Shown one piece after another: positions 1-8,657 of a stretch of DNA of 64,000 nt. The DNA is from JAPHSX01 sp039714395. GTDB lineage: Bacteria; Pseudomonadota; Gammaproteobacteria; Thiohalomonadales; Thiohalomonadaceae. The notes below the pieces were generated by a model, which searched no databases, had not been told where the DNA came from, and saw only the letters and a program-made list of their open reading frames with translations. The stretch spans positions 69,155 through 133,154 of the forward strand of contig JBDLJH010000008.1 of assembly GCA_039714395.1 (NCBI GenBank), written 5' to 3'. The stretch's first letter is position 1. Every line of letters begins with the position of its first letter. The translations under genes and the position numbers were made by a program.

Positions 1-1324
1 TCACCTGCTCGCCGCGTATACCAAGCTGGCTCAGCCACTCTGGACCCCACTGGGCCTCCCACTCACTGAAGATGGCCAGGCGGTCACGCTCGCCGTCTTT
101 AATGCTCCAGAAGGTATCGGGCCACATTCCCTTACCTGCGGGATCCCACCAGTCATCCAGGCGGTATTGCTGGGTCTCGCCGCCAATCCTGATCAGGTCA
201 CCCGATGACAGGGGAATGTCTGCCTTGATGACTACACCCGTATTATCACCCTCGGTGTCCATCGGCATGCCTGCTGCTGTACATGGCGTAGGACACCCAC
301 CAATCGGGCCAGGAATGCCGCTATCTGAATAATCGGTGGGGGCGCTAGGGCCATACCAGAAGAGTTTGTCATCGTAGAATTGCATGTAATGACGGGTATG
401 TTCGTTATAGGCACGAGCCTCCAGTGTACCCCAGTCGAGCTGTCCCTCGTAGCTGAGGTTGGTGTGGGTACTATCGTTGCCGGTCATGTCCATGCGCTGG
501 TTAGGGTAGCCCTGGAAGGGGATATCCTGCATACCTGCTTTAAGTTCAACCAGGTGGTTATCATTACGCATGCCCAGGGTGAGAGACTGGTTGGTCGAAT
601 GATACATAGTGGAGCCGACCTCGTCGTCATCGAGGATACGATCACCCACATCAATGACAGTGCTACTGATCTTGAAATCGTCGCCTGCCTTGTAGTTGTC
701 AGACTCGGCGGTCGAACCACGGTAGGTCAGACTCACAGTTTCACTGGCAACGGTCGCGCTGAGATTGGCACCGCTGGCGTTGCCGTTGCTGCGTGCGAAG
801 GCACCGATCTCACCCTTGGTCAGGATGCCCTCGCCGGGCTTCGCAAACTCAGGGTCAGCGGATTCAACGATGATGCTGCCGCCAATGCTGTCACCACCCA
901 GACTGACCGGTGAGATACCGGCGAATACCGTGGCGCTGCCAACACTGGTCGGATCGATATAGGAGAGGGCCGGATTCATATGGTTTTCACAGGCGGAGAT
1001 AATGTCCATACCGTCGACCTTGATACGCAGGCGGTCATCACCCAGACCGTGAATCACCGGCAGGCTGGAAACGCCACCGGCACCCTGGAGGTTGAGCCCC
1101 GGGATATTCTTCAGAAGACTGGCCGTATCGCTGGTGGCCGGTTGCATGGACTTTAGCTCTTCCGTATCGACGGCTGAGGAATTTAGTGGTTGTGTCTCGG
1201 TTAATGGTGATGCGGTGATGCTGATGGTTGGAAGCTGCGCCTCCTCTGCGACAGCGACGCCGTGGACGAGACTGGCTATCAGTGTGGCGAGAAGAGCTCG
1301 CCGGTGGGAAAACGAAGGATGCAT
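1..1324 (-). CDS. TonB-dependent outer-membrane receptor (C-terminus beyond window)
   Basis: Reading the minus strand from the ATG at 1324 gives an open frame of about 441 codons that leaves the window at base 1 without a stop. Residues 1-26 form a signal peptide ending AVA. A TonB-box-like stretch (about 31-38) is followed by a plug domain with PGLNLQG, the D-G-M-D region and TVFAGISPVSLGGDSIGG, then barrel strands. In the plug, Cys112, His115 and Met116 sit where copper-type receptors of the OprC/NosA group place metal-binding Cys/Met residues; metal uptake is my inference only. The receptor should sit in the outer membrane and draw energy from the ExbB-ExbD-TonB complex encoded by the divergent operon starting at 1637. 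Typical family length is 650-750 residues, so roughly a third or more is missing here. Confidence 0.9.
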   Translation of the reverse strand, partial: MHPSFSHRRALLATLIASLVHGVAVAEEAQLPTISITASPLTETQPLNSSAVDTEELKSMQPATSDTASLLKNIPGLNLQGAGGVSSLPVIHGLGDDRLRIKVDGMDIISACENHMNPALSYIDPTSVGSATVFAGISPVSLGGDSIGGSIIVESADPEFAKPGEGILTKGEIGAFARSNGNASGANLSATVASETVSLTYRGSTAESDNYKAGDDFKISSTVIDVGDRILDDDEVGSTMYHSTNQSLTLGMRNDNHLVELKAGMQDIPFQGYPNQRMDMTGNDSTHTNLSYEGQLDWGTLEARAYNEHTRHYMQFYDDKLFWYGPSAPTDYSDSGIPGPIGGCPTPCTAAGMPMDTEGDNTGVVIKADIPLSSGDLIRIGGETQQYRLDDWWDPAGKGMWPDTFWSIKDGERDRLAIFSEWEAQWGPEWLSQLGIRGEQV

Positions 1325-1480
1325 TACGGTGGTTCCTTATTATCGTTTGGTTACGGGGGAGTTAAGTTGATTTAAGAGAAACATTCTGAAATATTTTGCA
1401 ACTATTAGACCAAATTCATAACACGTTGATTTTGTTGGATGCGGGGATGAATTGGTGGTCTGTGGAGTGATTTTATCTGT

Positions 1481-1510
1481 GTCATATAACACGCTAATGA
1501 GTGATATGAC
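1481..1510. promoter_or_regulatory. Inverted repeat between divergent receptor and exbB, candidate operator
   Basis: GTCATATAACAC, an 8-base spacer, then GTGATATGAC: the arms match except for one extra A. It lies in the 312-base gene-free gap between the receptor start (1324) and exbB (1637). The surroundings are AT-rich, unlike the neighbouring genes, as expected for a promoter region. I see no B12-riboswitch core and no convincing Fur box. The bound factor is unknown. Confidence 0.35.
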
Positions 1511-1636
1511 CTATTAAGTCCTGCCCAGATATATTTTCTTAATCCCCATCTTTGCTGATGTTCGTTGTTGAAGTGCACAGACAGGGGGGCTCCTTGTTAT
1601 GATAGGCATATTGATAGCTGTAGGACGGATATAACC

Positions 1637-2296
1637 ATGACAATGGTAGAAATTTTTGACAAAGGCGGCGCTGTCGTTTGGGTGTTGCTGGGTTATTCAT
1701 TGTTGGCACTGAGTATTATTATCGAACGCCTGTTGCGCTTTGGCATGATGGGTAAGTTGTCACAGGACTTTGAACAGGGCCTGGTGGAGAGTCTTAAGCA
1801 AGGAAAACTGGATGCCTGGCTTTCTGCCTATCGTGGTCCGGAGGTTGCGGTGTTGAGTGGCATCAGTCATGCCACCGCTGAGGGTGTTAAGGATCTTACT
1901 CGTGTCGCGATTCGCATTGGTTCCGCAGAACTGCAACGCATGGAAAGAGGCTTTCGCACTATAGGCATTTTGGGCAACACGGCACCACTGCTGGGTCTAC
2001 TTGGCACCATCATAGGCATGATCAAGGCCTTTATGGTGATTGAGGCGGCAGGGGGGAAAGTTGATGCTCAGGCCCTGGCGGGCGGAATCTGGGAGGCGAT
2101 GTTAACCACGGGTGTGGGACTTGCCGTGGCGATCCCCGTGCTGCTGATTCTGCATCTACTGGAAGGCATGGCTGATCGTCGTGCCGCTTCGATGCGAGGT
2201 CTGGCATCGGTGTTGCTGGAACAGTTACCGCACGAAGATGTACAAAGTGAAAGTAAAGCTGTACATCACCGTGAGGGGAGTACCCATGCAGTTTGA
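1637..2296 (+). CDS. exbB: ExbB/MotA/TolQ-type proton channel subunit
   Basis: This is a 219-residue inner-membrane protein of the MotA/TolQ/ExbB family. It has an N-terminal membrane segment (about residues 12-30), a cytoplasmic domain, and two further segments around the conserved GNTAPLLGLLGTIIGM motif and GLAVAIPVLLILHLLEG. It forms the pentameric proton channel that powers TonB. I chose the ATG at 1637; an upstream in-frame ATG at 1565 would add 24 residues with no membrane or family character. The end overlaps exbD by 11 bases, so the three genes form a translationally coupled operon with tonB. The receptor on the opposite strand at 1-1324 is the likely client. Confidence 0.93.
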   Translation: MTMVEIFDKGGAVVWVLLGYSLLALSIIIERLLRFGMMGKLSQDFEQGLVESLKQGKLDAWLSAYRGPEVAVLSGISHATAEGVKDLTRVAIRIGSAELQRMERGFRTIGILGNTAPLLGLLGTIIGMIKAFMVIEAAGGKVDAQALAGGIWEAMLTTGVGLAVAIPVLLILHLLEGMADRRAASMRGLASVLLEQLPHEDVQSESKAVHHREGSTHAV

Positions 2297-2687
2297 GGGC
2301 CGCCGTCGCAGCGGCCAGATGCCTAATCTGACACCGCTTATCGATATTGTATTTCTGCTGCTCGTTTTCTTTATGCTGACCTCGCACTTTGTACAGGATC
2401 AGACGATAGATATTGATCTTCCGGTGGCCGATAGTGGAGAGGCCGTTGATCAGGACGATCAGCTTGAACTGGTAATTAATGCCGAAGGACGTTTTGTTCT
2501 CGATGAGCATATTGTTGAAGCGCATAATCTTGAAAGTTTGCTCAGGGAAAAGCTGGAGCAACGCAAGGATCGTAACCTGCGTGTGCGTGGTGATCGTAAT
2601 GCACCATTGGGACGGGCAGTAACGGTTCTGGATGCAGCACGCAAGGCGGGTGCCTCCGGTGTGGATATTGTGACCGAACAGCAATGA
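2286..2687 (+). CDS. exbD: ExbD/TolR-type biopolymer transport protein
   Basis: This 133-residue protein has the family layout: a short cytoplasmic N-terminus, one membrane helix containing the essential aspartate (PLIDIVFLLLVFFML), then a periplasmic TolR/ExbD domain ending KAGASGVDIVTEQ. The conserved Asp carries protons through the ExbB channel. The ATG at 2286 is preceded by GAGGGGA and overlaps the end of exbB. Its stop overlaps the tonB start at 2684. Longer upstream translations lack family similarity. Confidence 0.93.
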   Translation: MQFEGRRRSGQMPNLTPLIDIVFLLLVFFMLTSHFVQDQTIDIDLPVADSGEAVDQDDQLELVINAEGRFVLDEHIVEAHNLESLLREKLEQRKDRNLRVRGDRNAPLGRAVTVLDAARKAGASGVDIVTEQQ

Positions 2688-3334
2688 GGAGGCAGGAGTG
2701 GGCTATCTGGGCAGGTGCCGTTGCACTGTCGCTATTGATACACTTTGCCATGTTTGTCGATAGCGGCTCTAAAGCGGGGGCGGAGAAGCCGTCGAAACAA
2801 CAAACAACTCGCGTCAGTTTTCTCTCCGTTGCCGCGCCTGTCACCCCGCCTCAGGAGGCACCTGTTCCTCCGCCTAAACCGAAGCCCAAGAAAAAGAAAA
2901 AAGTGAAGAAGAAGGTGCCTCAGGTGCCACTACAAGAACCTGTACCGCAACCAGAGCCGCTACCCCCTGAAACGCCTGTTGTGGAAAAACCGTCGCTGCC
3001 AACACAGCAGGCCAGTGGCACAGTTGAAGACCCCGCGTTACTGGAGCAGGCAAAGAATGAATACATGCGGCGCCTGATGGCACACATTGAATCCAAAAAG
3101 CATTATCCAAAAGTGGCGCGACGCCGAGGTATTGAGGGGGCGGTTGAGGTAAGTTTCCGCCTGTTGCCAAGTGGTGATATTTCAGATGTGAAGATAGCGC
3201 AGGGCCATCGCATATTGCGTAAGGCGGTTGAAGAGGCGATGGCTGCGGCCCGACCGATGCCAACACCGCCGCCGACACTAGAACTTCCTATGTCTATCTC
3301 TTTTAGTGTGAAATTTTCTCTGCAGAGCGGCTGA
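2684..3334 (+). CDS. tonB: TonB energy transducer
   Basis: This 216-residue protein has an N-terminal membrane anchor (residues 9-26), a long Pro/Lys-rich periplasmic spacer (about 55-105, with a run of Lys and PxP repeats) and a TonB C-terminal domain (about 130-216) with HYPKVARRRGIEGAVEVSFRL and the GHRILRKAVEEAM helix. It links the ExbB-ExbD motor to outer-membrane receptors. The start ATGA overlaps the exbD stop. The stop directly abuts the stop of the convergent oxidoreductase gene, and I see no hairpin terminator between them. Confidence 0.93.
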   Translation: MRRQEWAIWAGAVALSLLIHFAMFVDSGSKAGAEKPSKQQTTRVSFLSVAAPVTPPQEAPVPPPKPKPKKKKKVKKKVPQVPLQEPVPQPEPLPPETPVVEKPSLPTQQASGTVEDPALLEQAKNEYMRRLMAHIESKKHYPKVARRRGIEGAVEVSFRLLPSGDISDVKIAQGHRILRKAVEEAMAAARPMPTPPPTLELPMSISFSVKFSLQSG

Positions 3335-4792
3335 TCACCCCCGTCGCCATGTGTGAAAACGCTCCACCCAGCGTAGCAACCATTCAGGTTGGTGTGCCCG
3401 TTTCCAGTTTCCAGCCACATATTTGTTTGCCTCGCTCATGGTGGGGTAGATATGGATGGTGGCAAGGATTTTATTGAGTCCAAGTTTGTACTTCATCGCG
3501 GTGACGAACTCGGTGATCAACTCACCGGCATGGTTGGCGGCGATGGTGGCGCCGAGAATTTTGTCCTTGCCTGGTACCGTTAGTACCTTCACCACACCGT
3601 GTGCATCACCCTCGGTGATGGCGCGATCGAGCTCGTCGATTGGGTAGGTGGTCACCTCATAAGGGATGCCCTGTTCGGTGGCTTCCAGTTCGTTGAGACC
3701 GACCCGTGCTACCTCTGGATCGGTGTAGGTAGCCCAGGGGATCACCGAGTAGTCGACACGAAACTTTTTTAGTGGTGCAAACAGGGCGTTGACTGCAGCG
3801 TACCACGCCTGATGGGCGGCGGTGTGGGTGAACTGGTAGGGACCGGCAACATCGCCGCAAACGTAAATGTTGGAGTAGTTGGTACGCAGAAAGGGGTCGG
3901 CGGCAATGTTACCGCGCTGTGTGATGGTGACACCCAACTCCTCCAGGCCGAAGCCACTGATGTTGGGACGGCGGCCCAGGGCGATGAGTAATTCATCGTA
4001 GGTAATAGTGATCTCTTTCCCCCGGTGTTCGCACACCACCTGTTTTTCGCCATCGTGTTGCTCGAAACGGATGGCGCTGTGATCGGTGAGGATGGTCATC
4101 CCCTCCTGTTGCAGGCGTTCGGCCAGCAGTGCCGAGATATCCTCATCCTCACGCGGCATAATGCGTGCGACACGCTGTATCAGGGTGACGGCGGTACCCA
4201 GGCGCTGAAAGCTCTGTGCCAGTTCGCAACCGATGGGGCCGCCACCGAGTACCACCAGTCGTCTTGGTTGTTGGCGCAGATTCCATACAGTATCGGAGGT
4301 GAGGTAGTTGCTCTGCTCCAGGCCCGGAAGTGACGGTACCGCAGGTCGTGCACCGGTAGCGATAATGATGTTGCGGGTGGTCAGCACGGTTCCATTTACT
4401 TCGACTTCCCAAGGTGAGCGAATCATTGCCTCGCCACTGATGCACTCCACTCCCAGCCGGGTATAGCGATCTACCGAGTCGTGGGGTTCGACCTGTTTGA
4501 TCACCTGTTGTACCCGCTGCATTATCTGGGCGAAGTCGAACTGTGCCTCTGCTTTATCAATACCCAGCGACTTCGCCCTGGACAGGTCGGCGATAAAGCG
4601 GGCAGAGCGGATCAGTGCCTTGCTCGGCACACAGCCGCTATTGAGGCAGTCACCTCCCATTTTGTGTTGTTCGATCAGGGCCACCTTCGCCTTAACTGCA
4701 GCAGCAATATAGGCGGAGACCAGACCTGCAGCACCGCCGCCAATGACGATGAGGTTGTAGTCAAAATGCCCTGGTTTTTTATAAAATCGCAA
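3335..4792 (-). CDS. FAD-dependent pyridine nucleotide-disulfide oxidoreductase (dihydrolipoyl dehydrogenase/mercuric reductase-like)
   Basis: This 485-residue class I flavin disulfide reductase shows the FAD-binding GGGAAGL motif near residue 18, the redox pair in GGDCLNSGCVPSKALI (about 46-61), an NAD(P)H-binding GGGPIGCELA motif, the second FAD motif CGDVAGPYQFTH, and a C-terminal dimerisation domain with HIYPTMSEA. It lacks the N-terminal metal-binding domain and C-terminal Cys pair of mercuric reductase, and no 2-oxo acid dehydrogenase subunits are nearby, so the substrate is uncertain. The start is a TTG; the only nearby ATG is followed at once by a stop, and GGAT lies upstream of the TTG. 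It appears monocistronic and convergent with tonB. Confidence 0.85.
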   Translation of the reverse strand: MRFYKKPGHFDYNLIVIGGGAAGLVSAYIAAAVKAKVALIEQHKMGGDCLNSGCVPSKALIRSARFIADLSRAKSLGIDKAEAQFDFAQIMQRVQQVIKQVEPHDSVDRYTRLGVECISGEAMIRSPWEVEVNGTVLTTRNIIIATGARPAVPSLPGLEQSNYLTSDTVWNLRQQPRRLVVLGGGPIGCELAQSFQRLGTAVTLIQRVARIMPREDEDISALLAERLQQEGMTILTDHSAIRFEQHDGEKQVVCEHRGKEITITYDELLIALGRRPNISGFGLEELGVTITQRGNIAADPFLRTNYSNIYVCGDVAGPYQFTHTAAHQAWYAAVNALFAPLKKFRVDYSVIPWATYTDPEVARVGLNELEATEQGIPYEVTTYPIDELDRAITEGDAHGVVKVLTVPGKDKILGATIAANHAGELITEFVTAMKYKLGLNKILATIHIYPTMSEANKYVAGNWKRAHQPEWLLRWVERFHTWRRG

Positions 4793-5191
4793 TGGTTTAC
4801 ATCCTATTTGGAAGAGGTACGCATATCTTCCTATTCAATAATGCTAATACGTGCAGATTCACATAGTTTGCTTAGTAGTGTAGCTACGTCAAAAGCAATA
4901 ACTTCGTCGCAGGTGACGGCAGGGTTGTTGGGTAAGTCGTGTGGTAGTTAGGTAATACAGAACCGTAGTGTAAAAGTACTGGTTGTATGCGGAGCGCCTC
5001 TTTCTTGCGCAGACTCAATTCATTCATACTAATAGTTGTAGCAAAGAGTTGGTTATTAGCCTATAGTGCTCACAGCTACAGATATTGTTTTTGGCAGTTC
5101 CAGCAGTTCCATCCGGTTACTTCTAGATTCACCTTTTCATTACCTGTATGCATAACCCGATCTAAATATTTGATATTAAAGGTAAATTATC
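4793..5191. other. Gene-free stretch holding the leader of the cold-shock gene
   Basis: No convincing coding frame is present on either strand in these 399 bases; frames that cross it have no family character. The 5000-5191 part is AT-rich and probably holds the promoter and long untranslated leader typical of csp genes. The translation signal just before the cold-shock ATG is AAAGGTAAATTATC. Confidence 0.5.
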
Positions 5192-5395
5192 ATGGCTACA
5201 GGTACAGTAAAGTGGTTCAACGAGTCTAAAGGCTTCGGTTTCATTTCTCAGGACGATGGCGGCGCAGACGTATTTGTACACTTCAGCGCGATCCAGGGCG
5301 GCGGTTTCAAGACCCTTGCTGAAGGTCAGGCTGTTAGCTTTGACGTTGAGAACGGTCCTAAGGGTCCTCAGGCAAGCAACGTAGTTGCTGCTTAA
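5192..5395 (+). CDS. Cold-shock-domain protein, CspA family
   Basis: This 67-residue protein is a single cold-shock domain, the standard length for the family. It carries both nucleic-acid-binding motifs, KGFGFI (RNP1) and VFVHF (RNP2), after the signature GTVKWFNESKGFG. Members act as RNA chaperones that melt secondary structure, often during cold shock or growth transitions. AAAGG precedes the ATG and a strong terminator follows at 5455. A second RNA-binding gene (RRM type) lies 270 bases downstream, but the terminator makes them separate units. Which Csp paralogue this is cannot be told from sequence alone. Confidence 0.95.
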   Translation: MATGTVKWFNESKGFGFISQDDGGADVFVHFSAIQGGGFKTLAEGQAVSFDVENGPKGPQASNVVAA

Positions 5396-5454
5396 TGCCT
5401 CTGGAGTGGTAGAGGTATAGGCGCTTTTAAGCACTAGACTTTTACCCTCAAATA

Positions 5455-5512
5455 AAACCGGGTTCGGGGCCCTGCAGCAATGCGGGCAAGCCTCGACCCG
5501 GTTTTTTTTATT
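5455..5512 (+). terminator. Rho-independent terminator after csp
   Basis: AAACCGGGTTCG pairs with CGACCCGGTTT, followed by a run of eight T. The loop is long, with inner pairing between GGGGCCC and neighbouring bases. Confidence 0.8.
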
Positions 5513-5667
5513 CTGCTTGCCCCCCCTGGGGTGTGGCAGCAATTAGGTAAGCCCTGAAAGGGTTCCCGCAGGATACCGTGCATGAGTTGTTTGTATGGTT
5601 ATTTATGGGGCTTTCAGCACCGTATGGTCGCAAGGCTAACTTATACCTATACATTAAGGATACGCAT

Positions 5668-5925
5668 ATGAAAACCTTGTTTGTCGGCAGCCTCCCCCCT
5701 GAAGCAACGGAAGATGAGATCGTTGAGTTATTTTCAGAATTCGGTGTCGTCCGTAAAATTGAGTTGCCGCGTGATATTTTCAGTGGCCGCAACAAGGGTT
5801 TTGCTTTTATCGGGATGGAAGGTCACGAGGCCCGTGCCGCGATGAGCGCTCTGAACGGTAAACAGTTTAAAGACCATATGCTCAAGGTGCGTGATGAGAA
5901 ACCAAAGACAAAGGGTCGCAGGTAG
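5668..5925 (+). CDS. RRM-domain RNA-binding protein
   Basis: This 85-residue protein is almost entirely one RNA recognition motif: RNP2 is LFVGSL near the N-terminus and RNP1 is KGFAFIGM at about 45-52, followed by a short basic tail (KPKTKGRR). Such small bacterial RRM proteins are known as cold-induced or post-transcriptional RNA binders. I chose the ATG at 5668 because AAGGA sits 7 bases upstream; an upstream ATG at 5578 would add 30 residues with no RRM character. The gene follows the csp terminator and a 150-base leader, so it probably has its own promoter. Confidence 0.9.
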   Translation: MKTLFVGSLPPEATEDEIVELFSEFGVVRKIELPRDIFSGRNKGFAFIGMEGHEARAAMSALNGKQFKDHMLKVRDEKPKTKGRR

Positions 5926-6150
5926 TTAAGCTTGCCAGTTTGAGGCGGAAGACTTCTTACAGCCCTACGGGCATTACTCTGCCTGCTCGACTGTTGCAAT
6001 GACTGCCGCATAAGGGGATTCTCCCTAAATGACCAAGCTGTGCGATAATGCGCGGCTTTGATGCTGAAAGCCTCCTTGCTCATGCCTTTGTGCCGTTCTC
6101 GGTAGTCCGTCAGCACCCTGTTATTCAGTTACTATTTTCCGGAAAATCTC

Positions 6151-7755
6151 GTGATCTCTACAGCCAATATCACCATGCAGTTCGGGGCCGCGCCCCTGTT
6201 TGAAAACATCTCCGTCAAGTTCGGCAACGGCAACCGCTACGGTTTGATCGGTGCCAACGGCTGCGGCAAGTCCACCTTTATGAAGATTCTTGGCGACGAT
6301 CTGGAGCCATCTTCAGGCAATGTGATGGTCGATCCCAACGAGCGGGTGGGCAAGCTGCGCCAGGATCAATTTGCCTACGAAGAGTTCACCGTGCTCGATA
6401 CCGTGATCATGGGTCATGCCGAGTTGTGGGAAGTGAAGCAGGAGCGTGATCGCATCTACTCGCTGCCGGAAATGAGCGAAGAGGATGGAATGAAGGTGGC
6501 GGAGCTTGAGGTGCAGTTTGCCGAGCTGGATGGCTACACTGCCGAGTCGCGCGCCGGTGAGTTGTTACTGGGCCTTGAGATCCCACTGCAGCAGCATACC
6601 GGTCCGATGAGCGCCGTTGCACCCGGCTGGAAACTGCGTGTGTTGCTGGCGCAGGCGCTGTTTTCTGACCCGGATATCCTGTTGCTCGATGAGCCTACCA
6701 ACAACCTTGATATCAACACCATCCGCTGGTTGGAGAATGTGATTAACGAGCGCCACTCCACCATGATTATCATCTCTCACGATCGTCACTTCCTGAACAG
6801 CGTCTGCACCCACATGGCTGATCTGGACTTTGGTGAGCTGCGTGTCTATCCGGGCAACTACGATGAGTACATGACCGCAGCCACGCAGGTACGTGAGCAG
6901 CAGCTAAACAATAACGCGAAGAAGAAGGCACAAATTGCCGAGCTACAGTCCTTTGTCAGTCGCTTTTCCGCCAACGCCTCCAAGGCCAAGCAGGCCACCT
7001 CGCGCGCCAGGCAGATCGACAAAATTCAGCTCGATGAGATCAAACCCTCCAGCCGTCAGAACCCCTTCATCCGTTTTGAGCAGGAGAAGAAACTCTACCG
7101 TACCGCACTGGAGATTGAAGGGCTCAGCAAGGGCTTCGATGAGAAGCTGCTATTCAGTGGTCTGGATATGCGGATCGAGGTGGGTGAGCGTATCGCCATC
7201 ATCGGCCCTAACGGCATCGGCAAGACCACCCTGCTGCGCACCCTGATGGGTGAAGAGCGTGGCGGACTGAGCCCCGATAGTGGCACGGTGAAGTGGTCAG
7301 AGAACGTCAACATTGGTTACTACGCCCAGGATCATGCTGCTGAGTTCGAGGCGGATATGAGTCTACTCGAATGGATGGCCCAGTGGCAGCAAGAGGGTGA
7401 CGATGAACAGGTGGTGCGAAGCTACCTCGGACGTTTGCTGTTCTCACAGAAAGAGATCGACAAAAAGGTTAGTGTTATCTCGGGTGGAGAGCAGGGGCGT
7501 ATGATCTTCGGCAAGATCATGATGCACAAACCCAATATCCTGGTGATGGATGAGCCGACCAACCACCTTGATATGGAGTCCATCGAGTCACTTAACGGCG
7601 CGCTGGAAAACTATCCCGGTACGCTGATCTTCGTCAGCCATGACCGCGAGTTTGTCTCCTCACTGGCCACTCGCATCATCGAGCTTACCCCTGAGGGTGT
7701 AGTCACCTTCAGTGGCAGTTATGAGGATTACCTGAGCAGTCAGGATGTGGTCTGA
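6151..7755 (+). CDS. ybiT: ABC-F ATPase, YbiT subfamily
   Basis: This 534-residue soluble protein has two ABC ATPase domains and no membrane part. Domain 1 has Walker A GANGCGKS (about 33-40), the unusual signature VAPGWKLRVLLAQAL and Walker B ILLLDEPTNNLD. A charged linker follows (about 240-320, with SFVSRFSANASKAKQATSRARQ). Domain 2 has Walker A GPNGIGKT, signature SGGEQGRM and Walker B ILVMDEPTNHLD. The linker and the degenerate first signature match E. coli YbiT (530 residues) closely. ABC-F proteins bind the ribosomal E site and modulate translation. The start is GTG with GGA eight bases upstream. Two small unknown genes follow on the same strand. Confidence 0.93.
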   Translation: MISTANITMQFGAAPLFENISVKFGNGNRYGLIGANGCGKSTFMKILGDDLEPSSGNVMVDPNERVGKLRQDQFAYEEFTVLDTVIMGHAELWEVKQERDRIYSLPEMSEEDGMKVAELEVQFAELDGYTAESRAGELLLGLEIPLQQHTGPMSAVAPGWKLRVLLAQALFSDPDILLLDEPTNNLDINTIRWLENVINERHSTMIIISHDRHFLNSVCTHMADLDFGELRVYPGNYDEYMTAATQVREQQLNNNAKKKAQIAELQSFVSRFSANASKAKQATSRARQIDKIQLDEIKPSSRQNPFIRFEQEKKLYRTALEIEGLSKGFDEKLLFSGLDMRIEVGERIAIIGPNGIGKTTLLRTLMGEERGGLSPDSGTVKWSENVNIGYYAQDHAAEFEADMSLLEWMAQWQQEGDDEQVVRSYLGRLLFSQKEIDKKVSVISGGEQGRMIFGKIMMHKPNILVMDEPTNHLDMESIESLNGALENYPGTLIFVSHDREFVSSLATRIIELTPEGVVTFSGSYEDYLSSQDVV

Positions 7756-7787
7756 CACTTTGGATTGAACCAGCAGACAGCGATATT

Positions 7788-8228
7788 ATGAACAAAAGCC
7801 AGATCCAGAAAATCCGCATCGATATCATCAGCAATGAACAGAGTGTCCTGTTCATGCTTCTTGATCGAGATGGGCGTATTAGCCGTCAGGGCAGTGGTGT
7901 ACTCCCTGCAGATGAATTTGCAGTAATGAGCGAGAATGATGGCTCTATCTTCTCCGCACTGGTTGATGCCCTGGATGAGAAGGTCCTTGCCCACGCCGGA
8001 GTTTACGACCACCCGAACAAGGCAGGCACGCCCATTACCTATAGTGTCGTATTTCTGGGCGAGGAGCCTGATGTTGCCGTATTTGAGTTTCGTGTGGGCA
8101 CTGAAACCAAAGACGTGGGTGAGTTGTTACCTTATTTTGACCAGTTCATATCCAGGACGGTGATGGCGACCAACCAGTGGTATGAGGCGGAGAAGTCCAG
8201 GGCGGAGCAAGAAAAAGGAGATAAGTAA
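7788..8228 (+). CDS. Conserved-looking hypothetical protein (146 aa)
   Basis: I do not recognise this family. The product is soluble and acidic, with no signal peptide or membrane segment and no catalytic motif I can name. It starts MNKSQIQKIRID and has a mixed alpha/beta pattern with a charged C-terminal helix (about 125-146). It lies 32 bases after ybiT and its TAA overlaps the ATG of the next gene (TAATG), so the two unknown genes are translationally coupled and may belong with ybiT. Confidence 0.7.
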   Translation: MNKSQIQKIRIDIISNEQSVLFMLLDRDGRISRQGSGVLPADEFAVMSENDGSIFSALVDALDEKVLAHAGVYDHPNKAGTPITYSVVFLGEEPDVAVFEFRVGTETKDVGELLPYFDQFISRTVMATNQWYEAEKSRAEQEKGDK

Positions 8229-8587
8229 TGAGGATTCTGTCTCGTAACTTAATTGTCGCATGCCTTCTGCTGTGGCCATTATTGTTAGTCGCAAATGAGA
8301 TCCAAGTTGTGACGGCATCGGCAGTAAGAACGGCCGACACATGGCGTATTGATGTCACGCTCAGGCATGCTGATCGTGGTTGGGAACACTATGCCAATAA
8401 ATGGGAAGTGTTAAACCTGGATGGTGAAGTATTAGGCACGCGAGTGTTATATCACCCACATGTTGATGAACAGCCCTTTACACGCAGCCTGACAAATGTG
8501 GCCATACCCGATGGGACAAAGGAGGTTCTGATCAGGGCTTATGATTTAAAGCATGGCAAGGGCAAGGAGTACCGTCTGTCCTTATAG
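8228..8587 (+). CDS. Predicted exported protein (119 aa), unknown function
   Basis: The first 22 residues form a clear signal peptide (LIVACLLLWPLLLVANE), so the mature 97-residue product should be periplasmic. The rest looks like a small beta-rich domain with HADRGWEHYANKWEV and HPHVDEQPFTRSL; the several conserved-looking His and Trp residues could bind a ligand, but this is speculation. A strong AAAAAGGAG ribosome site sits before the ATG, which overlaps the preceding stop. Confidence 0.7.
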   Translation: MRILSRNLIVACLLLWPLLLVANEIQVVTASAVRTADTWRIDVTLRHADRGWEHYANKWEVLNLDGEVLGTRVLYHPHVDEQPFTRSLTNVAIPDGTKEVLIRAYDLKHGKGKEYRLSL

Positions 8588-8657
8588 AGGCATCAAGATT
8601 GGACTCTTATGACAAAAAGAGTCTCCCTGGAAAAGTCGTGAGCCAGGTTAAGAATAA

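Noticed and set aside
1..1370. Plus-strand frames at 72-332, 380-913 and 1092-1370
   Set aside because: All are antisense to the TonB-dependent receptor, whose minus-strand frame is open from 1324 to the window edge with signal peptide and plug motifs.
1325..1636. Cobalamin riboswitch or Fur box before the receptor
   Set aside because: No B12-box sequence or clear 19-base Fur dyad is visible; only the GTCATAT...ATATGAC repeat stands out.
2031..2684. 217-codon minus-strand frame over exbB-exbD
   Set aside because: It is a shadow of two well-supported overlapping genes and its His/Pro/Ser-rich translation has no domain.
4481..5229. Plus-strand frames across the oxidoreductase start and the csp leader
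   Set aside because: They are antisense to a well-supported enzyme or overlap the csp ATG, with odd composition and no recognisable domain.
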